NCBI GenBank assembly: GCA_025506515.1
Contig: CM046451.1
Coordinates: 69,631,430-69,695,429, forward strand
From: Flaveria trinervia
Lineage: Eukaryota; Streptophyta; Magnoliopsida; Asterales; Asteraceae
Reading direction: 5' to 3'
DNA: 64,000 nucleotides
This document shows, one piece after another, positions 1 to 12,296 of this stretch (position 1 is the first letter of the stretch; the number at the start of each line of letters is the position of its first letter). The position numbers were made by a program, and so were the translations under genes. The notes below the pieces were generated by a model that saw nothing but the letters and a program-made list of their open reading frames with translations, was not told where the DNA came from and did no database searches.

Positions 1-2240
1 GCAACTTACAATGACTTTGTTGCAAGCTTTGAAGCATATCTAGGAGGAAGACTCACTTCTGCCCACCTAATTCAGGAAGATTTAGAAGAAATGGATCCTG
101 ATGATGTTGAGGAGATGGATCTACAGTGGCAAATGGCAATGATTACCATGAGAGCAAAGAAATTCTTCAGAAAAGGAAGAAAGCTGAGCCTAGATGAGAA
201 CATAAAACTTGGATATGATAAATCCAAGGTGAAATGCTTCAACTGTGGCATGACTGGCCATTTCTCAAGAGAGTGCAATGCTCCAAAAAGAAACAACTAT
301 CCGAGGTACTCTCCAGGCCAATCATCATCACAACCCAACTCAAGCTATCACTCCAACAATCAACAACAGTAGTATCATCATTCTCATCATCAACAAACAT
401 ACCAAAATCAACCACATCAAGCTCATTCAAGCAGTCAGCCTTCTGCCAGTGCCCTTGTGATCAAACAAGATGGGATATGTGACTGGAGTGTGTATGCTGA
501 GGAAGTCAAGCCTCAATTCTAGAATCATGCTCTTATGGCTCACATCAATGATGGACCATCTTCAATGCCTACTGAGGTAAAAACTAACCTTTGTAGTGAA
601 AAATGCATAACTGAATTACAAGAGTATAGACAACACAACCATAAACTGGCAGATAAAATTAAAGAAGAGAAAGTGAAGTCAGAAATGATGAAGAGAGAAC
701 TAAAAAGTTTTGAAATCAAAATCAAATCTCTCATTTCAGACATAGAAAAATTGCATGGTGAGAAATACAATCTTGCAGCTGAAAATGAGCTACTTACTGA
801 AAATTTAGCTCAAGCTAAAGCTCAACAATCTATGAGTGAAGTGAAACTTGAAAAGTTTCAAATGTCTTCAGTCAAGCTGCAAGAGATGCTGGATTCACAA
901 AAGGATCCAAAGAACATGTTAGGGATTGGGTATAATTCATGTCCTCCACCATACAATGACAATTACACTGTCATGCCTGACTCTGTCTCACTCTCTGAAT
1001 CAGTTGAACCTAAAACTATGGAACCTAAATCAGTAGTGAAACAAGTGACAAATCCTCAAAACCAACCTGATGTTTATTTTGAAACCATTGAGGATAAAAT
1101 CAAGTTAGGTCACTCAATCAAAATCAAAGAGTATTCAGACAAGACAGTGAGTGTCATGAAACCATCAAGTCCTGTAAAAGCAATTGTACCTTTTATAAAA
1201 TTCATACCATCTGTTTTACAAGGCAAAAAGAAATATGTCAAGACAGTGAAACCACTACTGAGAGTAGTTCTGATAATGAGATTATATCTCCACAAAATTG
1301 AAGCAAATCAGAAAAGATTTCACTGAAAAAGAAACAAACTGAAAAACTGAGTTCAACACATAAAACTTCATCAGACCCTCAGTCATCAAGGTTAAGGCAG
1401 GGAGTTGGGTTTGATATCTATAACAAAGAACATGTTGACCAGTTTGAGAAAGAAGTGAGAAATAGGTTGAAGAAACAGAAACAGCCCAGACAACTGAACA
1501 AAAGTAGTGCTGTGAAACAATCTACTAAAAGGGCTGATTCTGATTCATCACCTAAAGAAAAGAAAGTGACTCATCAAAAGAAAGTATCAGTTGAGTCACA
1601 CAAGGAAAAATCCGATTCAAGAAACAAACAAATGTATTGTGGTATTTGTGACATGTTCAATCACAACATAGATAAATGCTTCTTCAATCAATATTGCTCT
1701 ATCTATAATATGAACAATCACTCTCACAAAAATTGCTATTTTAACAAGTATTGATTAATCTGTGACATGAACAATCACAATACATCTGATTGTTACTTTA
1801 ATCAGAATGGGTTGAGAATTCCACAACACACGCCCATCTCAAAAACATCTACTGTGATGCACTCTGTCAGACCTCATCTTCATAATACTCAATCTAGGAC
1901 ACCTAGATCAACAAATGACAGAAATAACTTGAAGGATTTATGGAAGGGTCAAAGAAGTCATCTCATAATGAAACACAAAGTTGACCTTCCTAAGCAAAAA
2001 CTAACTTTTGAGAATGAAACTCGGGCTAAATTTTTACAAAGAAATAGAGACCAATGATTTCATTATTCATCCGAATCCTCAGTAGATGATGATGAGATGA
2101 CTCGACCAATTCATCATCAAAAATCTCCCAGAACACCTCCATCCAAATCATAATTCAGGGGGAAATATCAGCAGGTGACTATCATGAATAGGAACGGGAA
2201 ACCCAAGACCATCATGGCTTGGGTTCCTTATTCTAATTAG
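1..2240 (+). pseudogene. gag: Element A gag, C-terminal part and coiled-coil extension (broken)
   Basis: This is the nucleocapsid end of Gag plus the long extension typical of Sireviruses; Gag packages element RNA in cytoplasmic particles. Frame 1 is open from base 1. It reads a capsid tail with the motif LQWQMAMITMRAKKF, then a CCHC knuckle (235-276, CFNCGMTGHFSREC). In-frame stops fall at 370-372 and 520-522. A Lys/Glu-rich stretch at 585-900 looks like a coiled coil. After 1326 the frame shifts, and frame 3 carries more knuckles (1638-1793), broken by a stop at 1752. The gene ends with a conserved Trp-Val tail and TAG at 2238-2240. The start is outside the window. Confidence 0.85.
1638..1793 (+). 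repeat. Tandem array of three 19-residue CCHC zinc-knuckle units in element A
   Basis: Three copies of a 57-bp unit start at 1638, 1695 and 1752. Unit 1 is an intact CX2CX4HX4C knuckle (CGICDMFNHNIDKC). Unit 2 has Tyr for the second Cys. Unit 3 has a TGA stop in place of the first Cys. Exact 57-bp spacing shows the array arose by tandem duplication. In retroelements such knuckles bind RNA; the array is now non-functional. Confidence 0.82.
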
Positions 2241-2256
2241 TTCTTTTTGCTTGTAG
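2241..2256 (+). promoter_or_regulatory. Splice-acceptor-like site between gag and protease of element A
   Basis: A T-rich run ending TTGTAG lies 16 nt after the gag stop (2238-2240). The protease frame (frame 1) contains a stop inside this very site (TAG at 2254-2256), so protease cannot be read through from upstream without removing it. The same layout recurs in B, D, E, F and G. That it is used as a 3' splice site is inference. Confidence 0.5.
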
Positions 2257-4753
2257 GTTCATCCACACAGGTCTAATAGCCTATGGTACGTAGACAGTGG
2301 ATGCTCCCAATACATTACTAGAGATCGTTCCCTCCTTCATGATTTCAAGTACATACAAGGAACTACTGTGGCATTCGGTGGAGATTCAGAAGGTGGTAGA
2401 ATTACAGGAGAAGGATCTGTGACAAACGGGATGCTGACCTTTGACAGAGTGAATTACTATGAACAACTAAATTTCAATCTGCTAAGCGTGTCTCAAATCG
2501 GCGACAAAAAATATTCCGCTCACATTACAGACACTCACTGCTACATTCTGAAACCTGGAATTCAGATTCATGAAGAATGGGTTGTTCAATTCAAAGAACA
2601 TTCATTTCCCAAATCTACAAATGGTCCTCATTGGTCTTTTGATATTGCCACTTTTACAAAATCATTTGACCAATTTCACTTGTCTGATGTAGGAAATATA
2701 CATTCAGGTGATACTTCATCAACTGTAAAAAGAAGAGATAATTATCCATTGATTCCACCTACATCCAATGAACATATGAATGAAGATGTTCCTCTTCAAG
2801 CTGATCCTATCCGACAACTGTCTCAAAACCTTAGTGTTTCTTCTGAAGAAGGTCCCAGCCTGGTACCATCTCACTCAGATGACTTGTCAAATGAAATCAG
2901 AAATCAAAAACAGGCTTTTCATCCAGTAAAACACAAGGTACATCAAATGATACAAGCAACCTCAGTGCTGCTAAAGATGTAGCAGTTACTAAAACAGAAG
3001 TTGACAATCTTCATAGCTGAACAACAATACAAGATGAATGTGCCTCAACCATAATGAACTGAATGTCTCGAATCTTGATGTAACTATTGCTGGTGACACC
3101 ATTGCAACCATAAGAATACACAAGAATCATACAGTTAAAACCATTATTGGTGATCTTAATAAGAGGGTGACAAGATGCAAGTCCAGTATTGCAAACATCT
3201 GTTTGTTCTCATGCTTTTCTATGTCAAACAGACCCAAAAACATCAAAGAGGCACTTCAAGACAATAGTTGGATTGAAGCATTGTAGGTAGAATTGCTCCA
3301 ATTCAAGAAGCAAGAAGTATAGCAGCCGGTAGATCTTCCCGAAGGATAATACTCTATCGGTACCAAATGGCTGTACAGGAACAAGACTGATGATAGAGGG
3401 ATAGTCATCAGAAATAAAGCAAGACTAGTTGCACAGGGATACACTCAGGAAGAAGGAATCGACTATGAAGAAGTGATTGCTCCTGTTGCCAGACTAGAAG
3501 CAATCAGAATCTTTCTTGCATATTCTGCGTCCATGAAATTTATTGTTTATCAAATGGATGTAAAGTGTGCCTTCCTGTATGGAAGATTACTGAAGAAGTC
3601 TGTGTGAGTCAACCACCTAGCTTTGAAGATCCAAATTCCCTCACAGAGTTTACAAGCTTGACAAAGCTCTATATGGTCTTCATCAAGCACCAAGAAAGTG
3701 GTATGAGACTCTGTCATCCTTTCTTCTTGAACATGGGTATGAAAGAGGAAAGATTGATCAGACTCTCTTCAGAAGAATAAGAGGGAAGGACATGCTGCTA
3801 GTCCAGATCTACGTGGATGACATTATATTTGGCATGACAAACAAGCAACTCTGCAAAGAATTTGAAGACCTTATGCATTCAAAGTTCCAAATGACTACTA
3901 TGGGGGAACTCACTTTCTTTGTAGGGGTGCAAGTCCAACAAACAGCAGATGGAATCTTCATCAACCAATCAAAATATGTGGAAACCATGTTGAAGAAATT
4001 CCACTTGGCTGACTGTCAGTCTATCAAAACTCCTGTGGATACTAAAGTGAAGATTGGACATGACCCTGAAGGCAAATCAGTGGATCAGACTAACTATCGA
4101 TCAATGATAGGTTCATTTATGTATCTAACAACCAGTAGGCCTGACATTATGTTTGGTTTTTGTGTGTGTGCCAGATATCAAGCTGATGCAAAAGAATCAC
4201 ATATGAATGCAGTCAAGAGGATATTCAGATATCTGAAGGGCAAGCCAGCTCTTGGGTTATGGTATCCAAAGAAAGGAGAATTAATCTCTATGCCTACACA
4301 AACAGTGATTATGGAGGATGCAACTTTAACAGAAAATCCACTTCTGGCAGTTGTCAATTTCTTGGTCCCAGACTAGTATCCTGGCAATGCAAGAAGCAGA
4401 CAAATATGTCTGTCTCCATAGCAGAAGCTGAGTATATTGCTACATCAGCATGTTGCTCTTAAGTTCACTGGATTCAAAACCAGATGCTTGATTATGCTTT
4501 TGTCTTCTTGCACACACCAATGTCAATTGATAACACAACTGTTGTCTTTATAACTAATAATCTAGTTCAGCACTCAAAAACAAAACATATTGAGATTAGA
4601 TATCAGTTTTTGAGAGACTGTGCTGAAAAGGGTTTAATCAAATTGATTCAAGTACCAACTGAAAATCAATTAGCTGATTTGTTTACCAAGGCATTTGAAC
4701 CTAGTAGGTTTGAATTTCTGGTTCAGTCAATTGGCATGATTAACCTTGAGTAA
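2257..4753 (+). pseudogene. pol: Element A pol: protease, reverse transcriptase, RNase H; integrase deleted
   Basis: The aspartic protease motif WYVDSGCS is at 2284-2307, followed by the usual LLSVSQ segment near 2485. Around 2590 the reading passes directly from the protease tail to the region that normally follows integrase (GPHWSFDI), so the roughly 1 kb integrase core with its HHCC and DDE residues is missing. Reverse transcriptase begins near 3180; conserved GTKW and DVKCAFLYG segments are split by frameshifts at about 3590. The catalytic YVDD is at 3810-3821. RNase H follows a frame change near 4260 and has a stop at 4460-4462. The end, with the ADLFTKAF motif, is at 4753. The copy cannot encode a working enzyme. 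Confidence 0.88.
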
Positions 4754-6029
4754 AAACTATGAAAAACATCAAAAACAATTAAAACATGAGAAAAACCACA
4801 AAAAGAAATCAAGTTTTATGAAGAAAAAAATTCTAAGGGAAATGATATAATTATAGTCGTTATATCATTCACTGTGCTTAATTTCAAAATGTAAAAGACT
4901 GAAATGACTTACCAGATATGTTGGTAGGCTCAACTTGGAAGAAAAGATACATGTAGTGATGAATTAAAGACATATTCAATTATGAAACACTCATCACAAA
5001 GTATGGATATGTATTGGCTTATCTGAATGCATGTGTGTAGTAGCCTAAACACACCAGGTAATGATACTTTATGAATCTCTCTCACCGCATCATGTTTCAT
5101 CTTTGTTTTGCTGAGTAAAGACATGATGAAACGTGCACATAGTGCAGATATTATGATCCAAAAGATTCCCAATGTGGAACACATAAAAAATTGGATGAAT
5201 CAACAAAGTAATACATTCCAAGTGAATGAACAAAAGAATCCTATCATGGATTCACCTTCCAAAGTGAAGTGAAAAGAATCCCAATATGGATCAACATGAA
5301 AAAGGATCAAATTAAAAGAATCCTAATGAGGATCAGTGAAATGAGATTTCATAACTTAAGTAACCTGGTAAGAAAAATTGTAAAAAAGTTCTACCATGCA
5401 TTGTATAAGGAGGGTTGATCATTTCGTGCTTATGTATGTGATGTACAAATTGAATAATAAATCAACTAAAACATGATAAAAGTCATTTGCATCAAAATAT
5501 CAACTAGGTATGGGTTTAAGAGGACAAACATACCTTCAATCTTCAAGTTCATAATCATATCCATTAATCATAAAGGATGCACATGTGGAATGTAAGACTG
5601 ATATGATCCCAACAAGAGATCTTTCTCTTCATTGTTAATATTAATCAAAATAATATTCAAAAAGTTTTAAATCTTTAAAGTTTCTCTCCAAATGTGGACA
5701 TAAACTTTAGGGGGAGTAATTTAAAATTTTTGAGTAAGTCTAAATTTTTATTAACTTAATTTTGAAAAGCAAAACAAAAAGAATTTTAGTTGGTGTTGTT
5801 GCAATATGTTATACCATTATATCTCAGGTTATGCGATTTCTTAGAAGCATGATAAGCCCAAGATCTGTCAAAATTAGGAAACTTGTATTAGTTGTGACAT
5901 ACAAGTCAATCCAAGCAAGACTTAACAACTTCAACAGCTAACTTCATAAGAAAAATGAATCAAGGACACCTCTTCATAAGATTAATAATCAATTCAATCA
6001 CATTAACTTTTGATTAAGTTCAAAAGCTA

Positions 6030-6715
6030 ATGCACGTAAGTGCATTAGTTAATGTGGGTGAAGGTAACCCATGCATGTAACTAATGCGGGTAACAATATT
6101 TTTTTTCAAGTGCAACTAATGCGGATAATGATTTTACTCTATCGCATTAGTGTGTGAAGTAAATGTGGAATTTACTCTACCGTATTTGATACAGTTAACA
6201 AATGCGTATGAACAGGTCTCTATCGCATTTGCTACAGTGTTGTGTTGACTTGTCAACTGCATTTGATGTAGTTGCACAAATGCTGATTGACTTTATTCTA
6301 TCACATTTGATACTGTGTACAAATACGGATAGGATAAAACAGGCAAGTCTATCGCATTTGTTACAGTGCTGAAGTGCAGTGTTATTCTTCCGCACTTACT
6401 ATAACACAAATGCGGACAACCAAAGATTTCAAGTTTAACTTCCACATTTGCAACAATACACAAATGCGGACAGAATAAAAATTAAGAAACAAAACTTCCG
6501 CATTTGCAATAGTAGTGGAATGCGGACAGCCAGTCAAAAAAATTAACCTTCCGCATTTGCTACAGTCAACAAATGTGGATGACCAAAAGTAGCCAAATAT
6601 GGACTCTCAATGTCAAAAGTTTGTCTTTTGCATTTGCTACAGTCAACAAATACGGATAACCAAAAGTCAAACAAATTAGCCTTTAGCATTTGCTATAGGG
6701 GTGACTGTATCTGCT
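6030..6715 (+). repeat. Array of CCGCATTTG / CAAATGCGG inverted-repeat words in element A spacer
   Basis: About twenty copies or near-copies of the 9-mer CCGCATTTG or its reverse complement lie here, mostly as facing pairs separated by about 10-15 nt. The same word recurs in the U3 part of this element's own LTR (11505-11885) and was not noticed elsewhere in the window. Many copies differ by C-to-T or G-to-A changes at the CG (for example TTGCATTTG, AAATGTGGA). The array overlaps no protein frame. Confidence 0.88.
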
Positions 6716-7325
6716 TTTAAACTTGTAAAATTTTTCAAATTGTATTATTTGGCTATTTAAAGGAATTCAAACGGGTCATTTAATACTTTTCAAATTTGAG
6801 AGACTTTATAGTGAGACGAGCGCAAACATACAGTACACCATCTTCAATCATCATCATCATCATAAACATTCAAAGATTTTGTTGTGTTTCTTCTCAAAAA
6901 CATTCTTGTCATTGATTCAGAACTACAGTTATTTCGAAGATAAGGTATAATTTCAATAAAATTTTGAAACCAAGACCTGAGTTTCGGATTGTTAACCTAA
7001 ATCAAACAATGGACCAGATAATAATGAAGAACACCAAAATCAAACTTATTAATATGATGTAATACACATTTTCGACTTCAATAAACATATAAATTGATAG
7101 GAATTCAACTGATATTGAAAACCTTGATAATCATGTTTACTGCGAAAAACAGAGCAAAATGAAAAAGGAAAATGTGTAACAAATCAAAGTCACATCATCT
7201 ATTGAATGGTTCAAACATTGAAACTATGAATTTTAAATGACAAACTCACCATTTGCCATTACTATTAATCAACAAAAATAACAAGCAGTCTTCCTTGTTA
7301 ATTTCAAGTCAAAACTAATAACTAA

Positions 7326-7345
7326 CACACATGTCTCTTGTGCAG
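7326..7345 (+). promoter_or_regulatory. Splice-acceptor-like site just before the element A env-like start
   Basis: A pyrimidine-rich stretch ending in TGTGCAG finishes 5 nt before the ATG at 7351. Elements B and D have similar sites upstream of their env-like starts (ending 24553 and 38645). This would suit a spliced subgenomic env-like RNA; splicing itself is inference. Confidence 0.45.
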
Positions 7346-7350
7346 ATTAC

Positions 7351-10300
7351 ATGGCAAATCTTACATGGAGCAAGCTCCATAATGTCAGTGGTTATTTAAA
7401 CCCTGATGTCCCAGAAGCAGAAGGGCTGAGAGACATCATCAGATTCATCAATACCACAAGGATAGCATATGCCATCATAGTCAGATCAACTATCTATGAG
7501 AATCTCATAAGGTCTTTCTGGAACACTGCTGAGGTTGTTGAAGCTGGTGGCATTAGAAAACTTACTAGAAGAATTAACAGTGAACACACACTGATCATCA
7601 ATGAAGAGTCGGTTAGAAGATGTCTAAGGTTTGGTGATGATGCAAATGCTCCTTTGGAACTGAGTGATGAAGACATAACCACTTTCTTTGCTGAAATTGG
7701 TTATGAAGGATGCTATGAAGCCAAGCAAATATTAAAGGATTGGTTAATTTACCATGAAGATTCATTATTCATATGTTCCAGCACTGTTTGTCAAAGAGAA
7801 ATATAGAATGGAATGACATTCCAATCCTCACATCATTATTAATTTGTGCTCTATGCACCAACAGGCCATTCAATATGCCTGCATATGTATTCAATGGCCT
7901 GGTTTCAAACATTAGAGAATGATTAAGATACAAGTTTCTGATGTATCCGAGATTCATTCAATATCTAATGTATGAATCATTTCCTAACATTGCAACTAAA
8001 GGTCCAGTGCTTGACATTCCATATTACGATGCAAGATCATACAAGTATATAAAGAAGAGAGACCCTAGAAACTTTTATAGTGGGGCTAGCACTCCTCTTC
8101 TGCCTTGGATGTTGCAACAGATAAATGAAGAAGCACAACCATCTCCAATACAATCACCACAACCTGTTGCTCAACCATCAACAATACCATCACCAATACC
8201 ATCACCACAATCACCACCACTTTCAACTCCACAACCAACATCACAACCATTATCAATACCATCACCACAACCAATACCACAACCTTCACCACAACCATCT
8301 CCACAAACACTACCACAACCAACACCACCAACAACCACTCAACCTACACCTATATCACCTCATCATCACTATCCAATATCACCACCACAACAATCACCTA
8401 TATCCCTTTTCAACCTGTGACATCACAAGATTACCCTGCTGATGTAGGAGGATCAACCGGTGCTTCTAAAGCTTCGAAATCATCTTTTGATGAGGAGGAT
8501 CATCACACTCACATGCCTGTAAAAACAACAACTTCTGAGCCTGCTCCCTCAGAAAGTTTTGCTGATTCAAATGTTAACAGACCAGATGAGAAGGATGAAA
8601 TGGTCATTGAATTGATGCAAAAGATTGAAAGAATGGAGAGAATTCTAAACAGAAGGGCAATAATCATAGATGATAGAATTCTGGAACTAGATGAGAAGGA
8701 ACAGGAGATGAAAGATCTCAAAGATAAACATAAGGATGAATTGACTGAGAAAGATAAGGAAATTGAAGTTGTAAAGGCTACCTTTAAGCACTCAAGAGAA
8801 GAAGTCAGTGGACATATTGACACTCTTGAAATTCAAACAATAGAAATGGAGGAACAAGAAAATATCATAGAAGAACAAGCTGATATCATCTCAAAACTTG
8901 AAAAAGAATTGATAGCAAGAACAAAAGGATATTCGAGCTTGAAATGATGATTAACATCAAAGAAATGAAGTGAATGATGATGATGAGAAAGAAGAACAAG
9001 AAAAGGCTGATGTTTATGACAACCATCAGTAGATGAAAATGAAAAACAAGGAGGTGATGAAAGTCAAACAGAGTTTAAAGATCAAAGTCTAGATATGGTA
9101 GTGTATTCTGGAAACATAGATTACGCTAACTATGAAAAAGCTGAATTTGAAGAACTCTTCAGTGCATGGGATAGTTTTTCATCTGAAAAATTCAGCATTG
9201 ATGATGACATTTAGGAATTCATAAACAACCAAAGAACTGATTCAAAGCCTATTGTTTTTATCCCCAAATCACCAGTGCCTTTGGAAAAAGAATTGACTTT
9301 GAAAATTGTCCCTGCTATCTTTTTATCTGAAGAACAAAAAGAAAAAATCAAGGAAAAGTATGGAAAAGATAGGAAAGAAGAAACTGAAATAGAACAAAAA
9401 GAGGAGGAAAAAAGTAAAATGAATGTTCAAGAGCCAAGCACACCTGAAAAGTACCTGAACCCGAAGAACAGGCTGAAACCTCTAGTCCTCAACTTCAAAC
9501 TTACTCACGAAAGAGGAAGTACTTAGCTGAAAAAGCCAAAGGTAAGCGACCAATAGTTGAAGAAGAACCAGTAAAGAAACAAAAAGATGACCCAAGAAGT
9601 CTAGCAGCAATTGCTGAATTTTTTGAAGAACATGAGGACGCAGAAGCTCAACTGAAGAAATTGGCTGGTGCAATTGATTTAGAAGAAGGTGAAACTGCTA
9701 GTGATATGAAGGTGAAAAGGATGTTCTTATGGACATTCCCATTAAAGCAGAACAGGTAGTGGAAGACATGGTATCGAAAGAGAAAACTGATGACTTGATG
9801 ATTAAGGCCTTGTTTCTGATCAATCAAGGTTATGATCCTAATGAAGTATTTGGAATGACTTATGAAAGCATGAAGGAGGAGGAAGACAAAGTAAAAATGT
9901 TGCTTCATCCAACAATTAAAAACTGAGTATGAGAAAGCAATGACCAAGAATATTCCAAAGCATAAAGATTCATCTTTGATGAAATCAACAGGGTATGAAA
10001 TACCATTGCCAAGAAGAGGTCCCCTACACAAGCTGTATACAATAAAGAAATCATCTTCATCCCATGAATCATTATTTCCTGATCCTTATAATATGTCTGA
10101 TAAGGAAATGAAGGAATATCTCTCAAGTCAGGGATTCACGAGAAGAAGGTTTGCTAACATGAAGACAAATTCTGTAAGAGTTGCAACTCTTCACTTGATT
10201 AATGACAAGAAAGAAAGACTCAAGAAGCTGGAAGAAGAATTAGCAAGAACTAACCAAGAAGCAGAGTATCAGCTGAAGACATGATGCTCAACCAAAAAGA

Positions 10301-11364
10301 CCAAGAACTACTTGCCCCAGTGCTCTACAAGTACCGTGAATGGTTTGCAGAATCATCTCAGTTGAAATTGCAAGAAGGACTGACTACTGCAGAACTGATC
10401 AGAGGGTGTTTACTCCCAAGGGTAAGGTAGATAAAAAGATAATAGTCTAGAAGTACGATAATACCTGGAATATGTTCATGGTGAAGAGAATCTCAGGGCT
10501 AGTACAATTCTTTATAGAGTACTCAACTCTTGTAAATGCCCTTGTGATTCATGATTTGAAGGAGCTAGCTCAACTTCAACTGATCAATCCTGTAGCGATG
10601 TTCAGGATATATGAATTTGAGAACATACTCAAGATGTTCAGAAGAACAAACAACTTCAATTCATTAAAGACATTATGCTTGAGATTTGTCAATCCCTTTG
10701 ATAATAAGAAAAAGGTGCAAGCAGAAGAAATTGTATTCCTTGAGTTGAAGGTAAAGCCAACCGAATCATTGAAGAGGAAAGTAGAGTTTGGTACTCATTC
10801 CTCCACTCCCATCTCAAACATGTACTATGATGAGAAAACCTATGAGATGGTGATTGAAAGGAAATGGGGAGGAAAGGAGGGAGCTGACATAAGATCATTC
10901 AGTGGATATGAAGTAAGACTACTTGATGAATCATACATCCACTACATTTATACCAAGCACTTCAGGGAAATAAACAACAAATTAGGTGAACAAGACATGC
11001 ACTTCTTTCTTAAATGAATCAAGTTGCTAAAACTCACATATGATCGGATAAGTGCTAAAAGAGACAAAATAAAGAAGAAGAAAACACCACTGCAACTTGG
11101 AAATATTGTTTAACTTGAAGTGGATGTGGGGGGAGCTTACTGATTCATAGATATGGTCTTTCTACAATCTCCATTTGGGAGCCTATTTCACTAAAAAAAT
11201 TACCAATGGAAGCTATCTACAACATGAGCAAAATGAAGATCCATGTGCTAAGTAGAGACAGAATGTCAGAAGCAACTGATTTTTTAAACATGATCAAGGC
11301 TATCCTGGATGCTACTAAAGCTGCATTCATATTACCTGTAGAAGACCCAGCTGAATCATCATAA
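7351..11364 (+). pseudogene. Element A env-like gene (broken)
   Basis: This is the third gene of Sireviruses, called env-like from its position; its function is unknown. The start at 7351 opens a 151-codon frame with an N-terminal globular domain. A frameshift near 7780 and a stop near 7920 lead to the segment FLMYPRFIQ at about 7938-7964, shared in varied form with B, D and G. A Pro/Ser/Gln-rich low-complexity linker follows (about 8125-8410), then a charged coiled coil (8560-8945), then Glu/Lys-rich segments (9275-10284). A C-terminal domain is at 10472-11017, and a last frame ends at 11362-11364. I see no signal peptide or clear membrane segment, so the sequence gives no support for a true envelope protein. 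Confidence 0.78.
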
Positions 11365-11504
11365 CATCAATCACCTCCTAAACATTGACGAAAACTAGGT
11401 TGTATAATCCTTAGGAGGAGTATTATTGCATCCTGAAAGGATCATACATGCCAACTCAATGGGTGAATTGATGATTGCTTAGCTGGAATCCCACAAGTCC
11501 AAGA

Positions 11505-11885
11505 ACAAATGCGGATGAAGATCTGCAAGGACAATAACAAGTGTTATCTTCTGCATTAGTTAATGCGGAAGACATAATTCTAATGCGGACAAGTGTTTAC
11601 TTTTCCGCATTGACTACTGCAGAAGACATAATACTAATGCTGAAGAACAAGTTACTCTTCTGCATTGACTAATGCGGAAGAACAAACAAAGATGCGGACA
11701 AGACTTTGCTCATCCGCATTGACAAATGCGGATGACCAACCAAATACGCATAAGTATTCGTTCATCCGTATTAAAAAATGCGGATGACCAACTTAGTAAT
11801 GCAGATGATCAAGTGGAAATGCTGATCAAGATTATCTCATCCGCATTTGTCGATGCGGATGAACAAGCAGATATGTGGATCAACA
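11505..11885 (+). repeat. U3 array of CATCCGCAT / ATGCGGATG words in element A LTR
   Basis: At least a dozen copies of the element A word lie upstream of the TATA box. A perfect example pairs CATCCGCAT (11838-11846) with ATGCGGATG (11853-11861). The word is the same as in the pol-env spacer of this element. Its place in U3 suits a cis-regulatory role, which is inference. Confidence 0.87.
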
Positions 11886-11953
11886 CTTAGACTAGTTTCT
11901 GATGTAATAGGTCAGAGGTAGTTTAGTCATTTTATAAAGGGATCTTGTCTGCC

Positions 11954-11960
11954 TATAAAT
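11954..11960 (+). promoter_or_regulatory. TATA box of element A LTR
   Basis: TATAAAT lies downstream of the U3 word array and about 200 nt before the LTR end, the expected site of the retrotransposon Pol II promoter. Confidence 0.65.
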
Positions 11961-12183
11961 AGAATAGTTAACCTCGTACTGAGGTGACGGCTGATAGATA
12001 GGGAATTTTTATTGTAATTATTCTCCGTAACTTATCAACTTTCATATATCAATACAAACAGCATTTATGAGTATTTTTCTTGCTTTGAATGTTCTTTGAT
12101 TGTTTGTTTCCGCCACTCAATCATTGACTTGATTATCATATTCGATTCATAGTAAGAATATCACTCTTGCTCAACCCCAATCA

Positions 12184-12218
12184 ATATATATATACATATA
12201 TATGTATATATATTTATA

Positions 12219-12293
<75 letters not shown>
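12184..12293. repeat. TA dinucleotide microsatellite
   Basis: An almost pure TA tract lies at the join between the end of element A and the gypsy-like LTR piece. The uninterrupted part covers about 12226-12293, and the left part carries a few C, G and T interruptions. An open frame on the minus strand of repeated Tyr-Ile is an artefact of the repeat. Confidence 0.95.

Positions 12294-12296
<3 letters not shown>

Larger units (their letters stand above)
4754..7345 (+). other. Element A pol-env spacer, no convincing gene
   Basis: No coding sequence is supported here. The spacer holds a hairpin at 4841-4869 (10-bp arms AATGATATAA/TTATATCATT, 9-nt loop). Near 5160, 5230, 5272 and 5313 there are four loose direct repeats of the form AAAAGAATCCCAATATGGATC. 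A purine run, GGGGGAG, lies near 5710. The inverted-repeat array at 6030-6715 is listed separately. Short open frames here lack protein-like conservation. Confidence 0.7.
1..12163 (+). mobile_element. Element A: Sirevirus-type Ty1/copia retrotransposon, 5' end outside window
   Basis: In order, the sequence shows gag with CCHC knuckles, protease, a pol region lacking integrase, reverse transcriptase, RNase H, a 2.6-kb spacer, an env-like gene and a 3' LTR. This order with an env-like gene after RNase H is the Sirevirus arrangement. All genes carry stops or frameshifts, so the copy is dead. The 5' LTR and gag start lie left of base 1. The right border is inferred by aligning the LTR tail with that of element D and is not confirmed by a target-site duplication. 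Confidence 0.88.
11427..12163 (+). repeat. Element A 3' LTR
   Basis: The LTR follows a purine-rich tract (GGAGGAG, 11414-11420) and begins near TGCATCC. It contains the U3 word array, then a TATA box at 11954-11960. Its tail resembles that of the element D LTR (TTTCCG plus about 50 nt to a terminal CA), which places the end near 12163. The 5' LTR is outside the window, so neither border can be checked against a partner copy. Confidence 0.65.

Noticed and set aside
4930..5184. 84-codon minus-strand frame in the element A spacer
   Set aside because: No recognisable domain and no counterpart in other elements.
6030..6715. CRISPR-like array of spaced repeats
   Set aside because: Repeats are short, alternate in orientation, vary in sequence and spacing, and lie in a plant retrotransposon without cas genes.
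8086..8334. Val-rich minus-strand frame and His/Asn-rich plus-strand frame
   Set aside because: Shadow frames of the CCA/ACA-rich segment that codes the Pro-rich linker of the element A env-like gene.
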